NCBI GenBank assembly: GCA_035649575.1
Contig: DASRJH010000044.1
Location: 1-62,500 of the forward strand
Origin: DASVAL01 sp035649575
GTDB lineage: Bacteria; Planctomycetota; UBA1135; UBA2386
Direction: 5' to 3'
Length of the DNA: 62,500 bases
The position numbers and the translations under genes were made by a program. Of this stretch, positions 1 to 8,500 are shown piece after piece. Every line of letters starts with the position of its first letter. The first letter of the stretch is position 1. The notes under the pieces are model-generated. The model made no database searches. It was not told the DNA's origin and was given only the letters and a program-made list of their open reading frames with translations.

Positions 1-46
1 GTCGGGCGCACTGCAAGCGCCTGCCGCGGAGCGTCGAAGCAAGTGA
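1..46 (+). CDS. C-terminal end of an upstream gene (partial)
   Basis: An open frame runs from base 2 to a TGA at 44-46 and encodes the last 14 residues of a protein that starts outside the window. The TGA overlaps the GTG start of the next gene as GTGA. The same overlap joins the GspL-like and GspM-like genes downstream, so this gene probably belongs to the same secretion/pilus operon. The short tail gives no family information. A GspK-like pseudopilin would fit the usual gene order, but that is only inference. Confidence 0.45.
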   Translation, partial: SGALQAPAAERRSK

Positions 47-489
47 GTGGCGCGCGGTCATGGATGCTCGCGGCCGCCGGCGGCTGCTTCGCCGCGGGCA
101 CGGGCGTCGGGCTGCTGATCCCGCGTTTCGCCGAGCCCGAAGCGATGCCCCGGAGTGCACAGGAAGAATTCAGGATGAACACCAAGGCCGACAATGAGCT
201 CGTGTGCAAGCTCGCGGCGGACCATGGGCTCACGGAACGCCAGGCACGCAGCCTGCGGCTCATCATGCAGAACCAACGCGAACAGGAACTCACCCTGCGG
301 CTGAGCGCCAAGGTCGAAGAGCTGCCGCCGGCAACCCAGAGCCGGGTGCTGTGGTTGCGCAACCAGACGACGCAACGCATCCGCGTGGTGCTGGACCCCC
401 AGCAGCGCGCCCGGTACGACCGCGAGAGCAGATCAGGGCCGAACGTCGGGCCCGAACACGGCGGGCCATCGACCGCGACCAACAGGTGA
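43..489 (+). CDS. Small membrane-anchored protein of unknown function
   Basis: 148 aa, starting at a GTG that overlaps the preceding stop. Residues 7-26 form one hydrophobic segment rich in Ala and Gly, so the protein is probably anchored by its N-terminus with the rest outside the cytoplasm. The remainder is polar, helical and Arg/Gln-rich (about 45-125), with a disordered Gly/Pro tail. The helical stretch resembles small periplasmic Spy/CpxP-like or heavy-metal-sensor proteins, but I see no diagnostic motif. It lies 4 bp upstream of the GspL-like gene and probably shares its transcript. An accessory role in the secretion or pilus platform is inferred from position only. Confidence 0.6.
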   Translation: MSGARSWMLAAAGGCFAAGTGVGLLIPRFAEPEAMPRSAQEEFRMNTKADNELVCKLAADHGLTERQARSLRLIMQNQREQELTLRLSAKVEELPPATQSRVLWLRNQTTQRIRVVLDPQQRARYDRESRSGPNVGPEHGGPSTATNR

Positions 490-493
490 GATC

Positions 494-2503
494 ATGGTGA
501 GGAGCATCGGAATCGATCCAGGCGACCAGACCGTGAAGGTCGTCGAACTCGAAGGCAGCTACCGCAAGACACGGCTGTTGCGCGTGCACACCGCGCGGGC
601 CGCTGCACAATCGGTCGCCACCCAATCGCTGGCCGACGTCGGTGCGAAGGCGGAGGTCGTCGCGGCCGCGACGCGCGCGGCGCTCGACGAGGGCATGCGC
701 GGCGAGCTGACGCTCGGCCACCCGCTGCGTGAAGCCGTGCTGCGCGTCATCGAGTTGCCGTTCAAGGGCCGCGATGCGATCCGCAAGGTCGTGAAGTCCG
801 AGATCGAAGGGGAGATCCACAGCCACTCCGTGGACGACATGATCGTCGACTTCCACGAGATCGGCGAAGGCGCCGAGGGTGGCACACGCGTCATGGTGGC
901 TTCGGTGCCGAAGCCCGGACTGCGCACGCAACTGGACGCCTTTTCGGGTCAGTCGGTCGAGGTCGAGACCATCGACATCGACGCGATGGCGCTGTGGCGG
1001 GCCGCGCAGTGGGCCGGCGCCTTCAAGGCCGGCGACGCAGCGGCGCCCGCGGACAGCAGCCCGACCGTGACCGCCGTGCTCGACCTCGGGGCACGCAGCG
1101 TGAAGATGCTGCTCGTGCAGGGCGAGCGACTCGTCGAGATGCGCGCCCTGCGCATCGGCGATGCCGTCGTCGCCGACGAAGTCGCGCGCCGGCACGGCCT
1201 CGATGCCGCCGTGGCCAGGGAGGTCGTGCGCGCGTGCCTCGACGAAGGGGCGGATCAACGGCTCGAAGTGGCAGACGCGCTGCCGGCGCCGGCCGGTGCA
1301 GGCGAAGCGACGGCGCCGAGCGAAGACGCGCCCAAACGCGCGGTCGTGGTCACGCACGCCGAGGTCCACGAGGCCCAGACGTCCTACCTGCAGCGCCTTG
1401 CGCGCGAACTGGCGCGCTACCTGACGTCTTCCGGCAAGGCGTCCCAGATCCGCGCGTTGTGGATCACGGGGGGTGCCGTTCGGTCGCCGCGCACGAAAGC
1501 GATGCTCGAGGAGGTGTTCGGTGTCGAGCCGCGCGAGCTCGACCTCTTGTCGCACCTGCAGCACGACCTCGATGCGGCGACCGCCGCGGAGCTCGGCCCG
1601 CGTCTCGCGACCGCCATCGGGCTTGCACTCGGCCGACTCGGTGGGCCAGCCGGCTTCAACCTGCGGCAGGAGGATCTGCTGCTCACGCGTGGTTTCGAGC
1701 GCATCAAGTTCCCGCTCGCAATCACGTGCATGGTCGCCTTGCTGGCCTTGTTCGTGCACGCGAACAGGCGATCGATCGAGTTGAAGAACCTCGAGCTGGA
1801 GATCGGCAGCACCTACGTCGACAAGACCAACCCGAAGGCGATGCCCGTGTTCCACGGCATGTTGAACCGCGTGTTCAGCAACAAGTGGTTCGAGGACCCG
1901 GTGAACGACTTCCACTACGTGCCGAGCAAGGGCAAGGAGTACCGATACAAGGACCTCATTGCCGAGCTCGTGCAGGCCGACGTGCACAGGCGGATCATGA
2001 TCGTGCGCGACCGGTTGAAGTTGGCGGCCGACCAGAAGCAGAAGGAATCCGGCGTCTACGAGGACATTTCGCTCGAATCGGGATTGGCCGTGCTCGTGCG
2101 CCTCTCGGAGATCCTGCTCGCCGTCGAGCCGCAGATCAAGGGCTACCTGGTGACGCGTTTGGAGCTCAACATGAAGGCGCCCAACCGCAAGCTCGAAATG
2201 ACCGTTGCCTTCCGCGGCGAGGACTGCCGCAACAAGATGAGCGTGCTGCGGGCAGCCATCGACGAAGACTGCGCGAAACCGGATTCGCCGTTCGAGCCGC
2301 TGCACAAGAACGACGACGGGGCCAAAGAGACCCTGTTCAGCGACACCGCGGAAAGCGGCGTGACCGGCGCGTACTTCAAAGTGCTCATCCGCATCAAGGA
2401 CTCGTTCCGGCCGTTCGGACCGAGCAGCGTCGCGCTCGGTGCCGCCGACGAGAAGCTGGCGCCGGCGAAGTCTCAGCTCGCTGGCACGGGAGGTGGCAAG
2501 TGA
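494..2503 (+). CDS. GspL/PilM-like actin-fold inner-membrane platform protein
   Basis: 669 aa. The N-terminal part has actin-like ATPase features: an opening GIDPGDQTVKVVELEG strand-turn-strand, a second phosphate-type motif LDLGARSVKMLL near residue 196, and ALWITGGAVRSP near 320. This is the PilM/FtsA/GspL cytoplasmic fold. One transmembrane helix follows at about 405-422, then a periplasmic region of about 245 residues. Cytoplasmic actin fold, one helix and periplasmic domain is the layout of GspL, which links the secretion ATPase to the pseudopilus. At 669 aa it is clearly longer than a typical GspL of about 400 aa, and it may combine PilM-like and PilN-like parts. The stop overlaps the next start as GTGA. 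Family is fairly sure; subunit naming is tentative. Confidence 0.75.
   Translation: MVRSIGIDPGDQTVKVVELEGSYRKTRLLRVHTARAAAQSVATQSLADVGAKAEVVAAATRAALDEGMRGELTLGHPLREAVLRVIELPFKGRDAIRKVVKSEIEGEIHSHSVDDMIVDFHEIGEGAEGGTRVMVASVPKPGLRTQLDAFSGQSVEVETIDIDAMALWRAAQWAGAFKAGDAAAPADSSPTVTAVLDLGARSVKMLLVQGERLVEMRALRIGDAVVADEVARRHGLDAAVAREVVRACLDEGADQRLEVADALPAPAGAGEATAPSEDAPKRAVVVTHAEVHEAQTSYLQRLARELARYLTSSGKASQIRALWITGGAVRSPRTKAMLEEVFGVEPRELDLLSHLQHDLDAATAAELGPRLATAIGLALGRLGGPAGFNLRQEDLLLTRGFERIKFPLAITCMVALLALFVHANRRSIELKNLELEIGSTYVDKTNPKAMPVFHGMLNRVFSNKWFEDPVNDFHYVPSKGKEYRYKDLIAELVQADVHRRIMIVRDRLKLAADQKQKESGVYEDISLESGLAVLVRLSEILLAVEPQIKGYLVTRLELNMKAPNRKLEMTVAFRGEDCRNKMSVLRAAIDEDCAKPDSPFEPLHKNDDGAKETLFSDTAESGVTGAYFKVLIRIKDSFRPFGPSSVALGAADEKLAPAKSQLAGTGGGK
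2488..2496 (+). promoter_or_regulatory. Shine-Dalgarno site that fixes a GTG start
   Basis: GGAGG lies 6 bases before the GTG at 2500, inside the end of the GspL-like gene. It supports translation of the GspM-like gene from a GTG that overlaps the previous stop codon, rather than from the much longer upstream open frame. Confidence 0.6.
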
Positions 2504-3141
2504 GATTCCTGCGTTCGCTCGACCTGTACAAGTTCATCGTGTTGTTGGCGGCAGTCCTGCTCCCACTCGGTTGGTGGTGGATGCGGAGTCTCGACGAGTC
2601 GATCAGACTCTGCCGTCAGGCGATCGCGGAAGCGACCAAGCCCGGCGGCTTCCTCGAGCAGATCGGCAACCTGCAGAAGAAGGTCGAGGTCGTCGTCGTG
2701 AACCGGTTCAACACCTCGGATGCGATCAATGAGCCGCGGATCTACTTCCAGAACCAGATCCTCGCGGCGGGCGGAACGACGCTGAAGTCGGACGACTTCG
2801 GACTGCCCACGGACCCGAAGGATGAGCCCGCCTGGATGGGGACCTCCCCGCAGAAGGCGTCGGACTTGGTGGCCGAAGTCACGTGGAAGCGCACCGACCT
2901 CAAGGTGCCGATGGGGTTCATCTACGCGGTGTTGTTCAATGCCGAGTCGGGCGCACGCGTGGGCGGCAACCAGCAAGGACAGCAGTCGGTCTGGAAGCTG
3001 CGCGAGCTGAGCATCGTCAATGCGACCGATGAAAGGCTGACCGGCAGCGGCAGCAAGACGCCGCCGGCCGAACTCCGGGACGACTGGTCGATCAAGACGA
3101 TGAAGTTCGCACGCCGCGAGCCCCGCAAGCAGGGCAACTGA
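2500..3141 (+). CDS. GspM/PilO-like bitopic membrane protein
   Basis: 213 aa from the GTG at 2500, chosen for the GTGA overlap with the previous stop and a good GGAGG site. A short cytoplasmic start (RFLRSLDLYK) leads into one transmembrane helix at about 11-28, then about 185 periplasmic residues with a helical stretch and mixed strands. Position after a GspL-like gene, size and one-helix topology match GspM or PilO, which pair with GspL/PilN in the periplasm. I see no strong sequence motif, so the call rests on context and topology. The open frame continues far upstream, but that part is a shadow of the GspL-like gene. Confidence 0.55.
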   Translation: MRFLRSLDLYKFIVLLAAVLLPLGWWWMRSLDESIRLCRQAIAEATKPGGFLEQIGNLQKKVEVVVVNRFNTSDAINEPRIYFQNQILAAGGTTLKSDDFGLPTDPKDEPAWMGTSPQKASDLVAEVTWKRTDLKVPMGFIYAVLFNAESGARVGGNQQGQQSVWKLRELSIVNATDERLTGSGSKTPPAELRDDWSIKTMKFARREPRKQGN

Positions 3142-3148
3142 GTCCATC

Positions 3149-3628
3149 GTGGTGCTCAGTCCCGCACGGTTGCTGCTGCCGGTCCTCGCCCTGGGCGGCT
3201 GTACGCAGATCGTTCGCTACACGGACGAGCTCGTCGACGCGCGCTACGGCCGCACCTTGTTCACGAGACTGCCGTCGACGGTCGGCGCGACCGCCGGGTT
3301 TGCCCTGGGCCTGCCGATCGACATCGTCGTGTCTCCTGCAGCGTGGGTGTTCTACCGGTCGCAGCCGCCGGAGACCCGGGATCCGATCTCGGTCTTCCTG
3401 TTCCCCTCGTTCGTGCTGTGGAAGGCCGGGGCGCTGCTCGGGGCGCCGTTCGACCTCGTCGAGTGGGGAATCTGGCGTTCGTGGCAGCCAGCCGTGCCGA
3501 TCACGCAAGAGGAACGCGACGCGATCGAACGAGCCTGGGACAGCAACCACGAGTACACCGAGTATCCCGTGACACCGTTCTATCCGTTGGAACCGGTCCC
3601 GCCCGGGCGTCCCGAGCCGCCGCGCTGA
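3149..3628 (+). CDS. Lipoprotein of unknown function
   Basis: 159 aa from a GTG seven bases after the previous stop. The N-terminus has a signal peptide ending in the lipobox ALGGC, so Cys18 should be lipidated after cleavage. The mature part has hydrophobic stretches near 48-70 and 85-100 and a Pro-rich tail. The repeated GLPIDIVVSP and GAPFDLVEW style recalls small bacterial lipoproteins that hug a membrane, but I do not recognise the family. It is probably the last gene of the secretion/pilus operon. A pilotin-like role is possible but nothing in the sequence shows it. Confidence 0.6.
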   Translation: MVLSPARLLLPVLALGGCTQIVRYTDELVDARYGRTLFTRLPSTVGATAGFALGLPIDIVVSPAAWVFYRSQPPETRDPISVFLFPSFVLWKAGALLGAPFDLVEWGIWRSWQPAVPITQEERDAIERAWDSNHEYTEYPVTPFYPLEPVPPGRPEPPR

Positions 3629-3632
3629 GCCC

Positions 3633-3668
3633 GGGCCGGCGTGCGGGTGGGGGAGCATGGGCCGGCCC
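3633..3668 (+). terminator. Possible hairpin after the secretion-type operon
   Basis: GGGCCGGC at 3633-3640 is complementary to GCCGGCCC at 3661-3668, just after the lipoprotein stop. The loop is long (20 bases) and no T-run follows, so it may be a weak or factor-dependent terminator, or chance in GC-rich DNA. Confidence 0.25.
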
Positions 3669-3711
3669 CGCCAAGTAGATTCTCGGGCATGAGTCTGTCA
3701 TCGGAGTCCGC

Positions 3712-4710
3712 ATGAGCGAGCAGTCGCTCGTGCTCAAGAAGCTCGTCGAGCGTGCGCTCGCAAAAGGGGGCGACCTGCCGCTCGCCCTGTTGCTCGAACT
3801 CATGGTGCCGGTGAAGCGTCTGCGCGACCTCGCGCGCAAGTTCGGCCTCACCCCGAAGGGCGGCTTTCGCATCGAGCATGCGCCGGCTCGCGTCCTCGCG
3901 CCGCTGCTCGGCGAGCTGCGTGAACCGTCGCAACTCGACGAAGTCCTGACGCTGCTCTTGCCGCGCGCGGAAGCGGCGCCAGAGCCCGTGGATCCGCAGG
4001 CCGGTTTCGATGTGCAGACCCGGCTGACGTTGCGCGAGTCCGAGGTCGCGACCCTGCGCGACGAGCTCGAGCGCGCGCGCGAAGGCGCAACGCGCGCACG
4101 CGAGCGCGAAACGGACCTCAAGCGCCGCGTGGAACAAGCCGAACGGGAGCTAGCACTGCTGCGTCGCGAGCTGGAAGCGCCAAAGCGTCCCGACGGGCGG
4201 CAGCCGGTGCGCGATGATCGGGACCTGCAGCGCGCCGTGCGCGAGCTCGAGAGCGAGCTCGAGGGCTTCCAGGCCGCGGATGCGGCACTGCGGCGTCAAC
4301 TCGCCTGGTACCAGACGCGTCTGCGCGACTTCGAGGAGACCGTTGCGGAACTCGAGGCACTCGTGCCGAAGGGCAAGCGCCGGCGCAAGCAGCCGGCACC
4401 CGAACCCGTCGCCGACGAGCGCCGGTTCCGACTGCCCCACTTCCTGCCCTCGTTCTACAGGTCGATCGAGGGCAAGGAACGGCGCTCCGTCGAGCGCGCG
4501 TTCCATGCGATCCTGCTGTTCTGCACCGAAGGGCACAGCTACCCCGGTCTCGAGGTCAAGCAGTTGGGTGGGCAGGACACGTGGAGCCTGCGCGCGTCGC
4601 TCGGCCTGCGTGTCTACTTCCGTCCGCTGCCCGACGGCGACATCGAGCTGCTCGAGCTCGGCGATCGCGAGGACCAGCAGAGGACGCTGCGGCGCCTCAA
4701 GGAGCACTGA
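3712..4710 (+). CDS. Coiled-coil protein with a C-terminal RelE/ParE-like domain
   Basis: 332 aa. Residues 1-75 form a small helical domain with the motif LTPKGGFRIEHAPARVLAPLL. Residues about 100-225 are a long Arg/Glu-rich coiled coil. Residues about 240-332 look like a RelE/ParE/HigB fold: LPSFYRSIEGKERRSVERAF, then a single strand with WSLRASLGLRVYFR, then a strand rich in acidic residues and Leu, ending in LRRLKEH. In that toxin family the Arg-rich central strands contact mRNA or gyrase. No antitoxin gene is adjacent, and the stop overlaps the aat start as TGATG, so the two are translationally coupled. The domain may act as an RNA- or ribosome-binding module rather than a toxin. Gene real; function inferred. 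Confidence 0.65.
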   Translation: MSEQSLVLKKLVERALAKGGDLPLALLLELMVPVKRLRDLARKFGLTPKGGFRIEHAPARVLAPLLGELREPSQLDEVLTLLLPRAEAAPEPVDPQAGFDVQTRLTLRESEVATLRDELERAREGATRARERETDLKRRVEQAERELALLRRELEAPKRPDGRQPVRDDRDLQRAVRELESELEGFQAADAALRRQLAWYQTRLRDFEETVAELEALVPKGKRRRKQPAPEPVADERRFRLPHFLPSFYRSIEGKERRSVERAFHAILLFCTEGHSYPGLEVKQLGGQDTWSLRASLGLRVYFRPLPDGDIELLELGDREDQQRTLRRLKEH

Positions 4711-5417
4711 TGCGCGGTCCACTACCCGTGCCGAAGTTCCTGCGTCCCGGTGACCCGGTCGCGTTTCCCGATCCGCGCCCCTTCGATCGCGAGGGTCTCG
4801 TCGCGGTCGGCGGCGACCTGCGCGAAGAACGACTGCTCGCGGCCTACCGGGCCGGCATCTTCCCGTGGTACGCGGAGGGTTACCTGCCCATGTGGTGGAG
4901 TCCCGATCCACGCGGCATGCTCGAGTCACAGCGCCTGCACGTCTCGCGCAGCCTGCGTCGCGTGCTCTCGCGAGGTCGGTTCGAGCTGTCGTGGAACCGT
5001 TGCTTTGCGAGGGTCATGAACGAGTGCGGCCGCAATCGCCCCGACGGCTCGTGGATCATCCCGGAGATGGTCGAGGCCTACGTGGGGCTGCACCGGCGCG
5101 GCCATGCCCACAGCCTCGAGGTCTGGAGCGGCCCGGAACTCGTGGGAGGCACCTATGGCGTCCAGGTCGGCGCCTTCTTCGCGGCCGAATCGATGTTCCA
5201 CCGCCGAACCGACATGTCGAAGGTCGCGTTGGTCGCCCTCGTTCGATCCTTGTTCGCCGCCGGGATCGAACTGCTCGACGTGCAGTTCGCCACCCCGCAT
5301 CTGCAGACCCTCGGTGCCTTCGAAACCTCGCGAGCGGAATACCTGCGTCGACTCGGCGTCGTTCGCTCGCGCTCGGTCGACCTGCGTTCGCTCGCTCCGG
5401 CGGTGACCGCCCGATGA
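4710..5417 (+). CDS. aat: Leucyl/phenylalanyl-tRNA-protein transferase
   Basis: 235 aa. It transfers Leu or Phe from aminoacyl-tRNA to N-terminal Arg or Lys of proteins, marking them for ClpS/ClpAP degradation (N-degron pathway) in the cytoplasm. Family signatures are clear: GLVAVGGDLREERLLAAYR, the block GIFPWY followed by MWWSPDPRG, a SWIIPEM segment, and the GNAT-fold core with GGTYGVQVGAFFAAESMF then LLDVQFATPHLQTLGA. Length and order match the family. The ATG at 4710 overlaps the upstream stop; the open frame extends further 5' only as a shadow. The upstream coiled-coil gene is co-translated and may relate to proteolysis or ribosomes. Confidence 0.95.
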   Translation: MRGPLPVPKFLRPGDPVAFPDPRPFDREGLVAVGGDLREERLLAAYRAGIFPWYAEGYLPMWWSPDPRGMLESQRLHVSRSLRRVLSRGRFELSWNRCFARVMNECGRNRPDGSWIIPEMVEAYVGLHRRGHAHSLEVWSGPELVGGTYGVQVGAFFAAESMFHRRTDMSKVALVALVRSLFAAGIELLDVQFATPHLQTLGAFETSRAEYLRRLGVVRSRSVDLRSLAPAVTAR

Positions 5418-5517
5418 CCGGTGCCCAGATGACCGCGTGGTCCAGTCGACGAATGATCGCGACCACCCCGACCACCCCGACCCTCTGTGCTAACCTCCCG
5501 GCTCCCGCGGAGACCCC

Positions 5518-8500
5518 ATGGCCTTGTGTGAACCCCTAACGCGACACGCCGTAGTCGCGCCGCTCTTCTGCTCGTTGGCACTGCAGTGCCTTGCCCAGAC
5601 ACCGCCCGTGCCCGCGCGGCCTGCGACCTCGACCGCAACCGTCGTGCCCATCTCGCGCATCGCGCCCGCGCCCTTGCCGGGCGCGTTGGCGCCGGATGCC
5701 GCGACGGCAACACCACCGCAGGACCCCGCTGCAGCGGCGGCCGCCGCCGCGGCGACCGCGAAGCTGCAGAAGTGGAAGACACTGCTCTACGATCGCCGCC
5801 CGTCGACGATTCTCCAGGCCTGGGCGGCTCCCGAGCTCAAGCCATACGATCCTTCCGAGGAGAAGAAGCCCGACGGTACGAAGCCCGCCGCGTCACCCGA
5901 GCTGCAGGCGGCCCAACCCGCGAAGGCAACGGCCACGCCGTCGGGCTACAGCAAAGAGCAGATCGAGCAGATGCTGTTGCAGCAGTTCGGTGGCCCGGCC
6001 GGTGGCCCAGCCGGTAGCGCAGGCGCGCCGGCGGTGGCCGCGGGCGCACCGCCAGCCGCCGCCGCAGCAGCGGCCGCCGCCGCCAGCGCCGAAGCGCAGC
6101 TCGCCGAGAAGCGCCAGCAGCGCGAGTTCGAGATGTTCCAGCGCGACGTCACGCTGGGCCGCTGGAACAAGGTCGGCGAGTTCCTGCAGGCGTTGCCCGA
6201 AGCGGAGCGCAACGGCGCCTACGAACACTTCCTGAAGGTGCTGCCGAACCATCCGCCGCGGCCCGAGGATCAACGCGTCCCGCCGAACCTGCAGGAGAAG
6301 AACCGCTTCGCGTTCGAGGAAGCGCTCGTGCTGGCCGGACTCGCGCCTGCTGGTTTCGACAAGAAGCAGATGCCGCTGCTGGCGCCGATCGTGCAACGCG
6401 CGATCGAGTTCGGCAGCGTGCTCGAAGAGCTCGTGCGCCTGCTCGGCGTCGAGATAGCCAAACCCGAGAAGGAGCAACGCCTCGATCGCCGCGAGTGCGC
6501 GATGTTGCTGGCCGCGATCGGACAGGACCTCGAGCTCGGCGCCTTCCTGCCATCCGCTGCCGAGGCCGAGAAGGCCAACGACCGCGAGGCGTTGAACCTG
6601 CTCGCGCGCCACGCGCTCGCGATGTTCCAGAAGGACAAGCGCAAGGTGCACCTCGAGACCGCGTGGACGGTCACGCAGGCGGCGCTCGCGAAGGGCGACG
6701 TCGGCGAGGCCGAGAAGGCCGAGGCGCTGCGCCGCGCGGTCGAGCTCGCGCCGAAGATCCGCGAGGATCTGGGGCCGTCCTGGCTCGCCGACAGCTTCAC
6801 GAACCGCCCCGAGCGCGGCATGGAGATCATCGCGACGATCGGCGGGCAGGTTGCCAAGGGTTTCCAAGATCGCGCGCAGGATGCGACGTTCCGCGCCACG
6901 GGCCTGCAGCTGCAGAAGACCGCAGTCGAGGCGCTGCTCGCGGTGGCGCCGCAGCTCGCCGAGCAGTGGCGTCCCACGCTGGGCCTGCTCGCGTCGGGCT
7001 GGATCCTCGAAGCCTCGTGGAGCTACACGAACTCACAGTCGGACACGTTCGGCCCCGTGATGCAGCGCGACGACTACGGCAACTTGTTCTATGGCCCGAT
7101 GCGCCGCGGCGGCCAGGGTCAGGTCGCGCCCGTCGAGCCCGTCGATCTGCTGCAGTCGCTGCCGGGGCCCCAGTGGATCGCGTTGCTGAGCGACGCGCTG
7201 CGGCCGCACTTCACGACGGTCGTGGCCCAGCTCTACCTGAAGGTCAACGAGGCCGAGAAGTCCTTCCCGTTCATCGAGGAGCTGGCCGCGACGAACGCGC
7301 GCAAGGCGAAGGATCTCGCGCACGAGTTCCTGCGCGTCTGGATGCGCAACAACAACCCGAACGCGAGCCGCTACACGAACCCCTACATGTACATGTACGG
7401 CTTCGAGCGGCGCGCGAGCGGCATCCCGCTGACGCGCAGCAAGCAGGAGCGCAACCTCGCGGCCCTCGGCAGCTGGGTCGAGCGGTTGCGCAAGCTGCCG
7501 ATCGGCGGCGTCGACCTGAAGCTGCTGGCGGAGGCCTTCGTCACCGCGCACAGCACGGCCGAGGTCTATCGGCTCGAGACCATCGAGAAGGTCTTCGGCG
7601 ACGTCTCCGATCTCGACCCGGTGCTGCTCGGCGAGCTGCTCGGCAAGATGCGCACGAACCTCTCCACGGTCTGGAAGCTCCCGGCCGTGCAGGAGCGCGA
7701 GAAGACGCAGCGCAACCAGCGCGAGATGCTGGAGGAGGTCGCGCGCGGTTACGAGACGGCGCTGACCGTGGCGCAGCGCGCGCTCGAGAAGCGCGGCGCG
7801 CACTGGGCCCTGCTCGCGGTCGTGGCGTCGATCCTGCACGACCAGAACAACTTCTCGAAGGAGCTCGCGCGCAACAGCAACTTCGCGGACGTGCGCAAGA
7901 ACGCGTTCGCGCTGTTCGAGCAGGCCGCGCAGCACTACGCGAGCATCGCCGACGACCTGCGCCTCGACCAGGAGACCATCGGCGCCTACGACACGTGGTT
8001 CTACGCGGCGCTCGGCGCCTGCGATCTCGGCTCGATCGACGAGGAGACCGTGCTCGCCAGGAGCCAGCTGCCGCTGATCAAGGCTGCGATCGCCGGCTTG
8101 TCCGACGGCAGCCGCGAGCGCCATCAGGCGATGTTCGCGAATGCGATGTTCACGCGCATGTCGGCCGTGAAACCGCAGATCAAGTATCGCTACCTCGAGG
8201 CCGGCTTCGAGATCGTCGGCGATCATCCGCAGGCCTACGAGGCGCGGAAGGTCTGGGACTACTACAAGGACCTGATCCGCGAGCTGCGGCTCGACGCCGT
8301 CGTCGACGGTTCCACGGCCGTCGGCACGCAGCCGTTCGGCGTGCGCATCGACATCAGGCACTCGCGCGAGATCGAACGCGAGAGCGGCGGGTTCGCGAAG
8401 TACGCGCAGAATCAGAACAACATGGCCTACGCGTGGAACTACGGGCGTCCGCTCGAGAACTACCGCGATCGGTTCTCCGAGGCCGTCACGGCCGCGCTGC

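Noticed and set aside
290..2305. 671-codon minus-strand frame opposite the GspL-like gene
   Set aside because: Shadow of a recognised gene with biased composition and no start signal.
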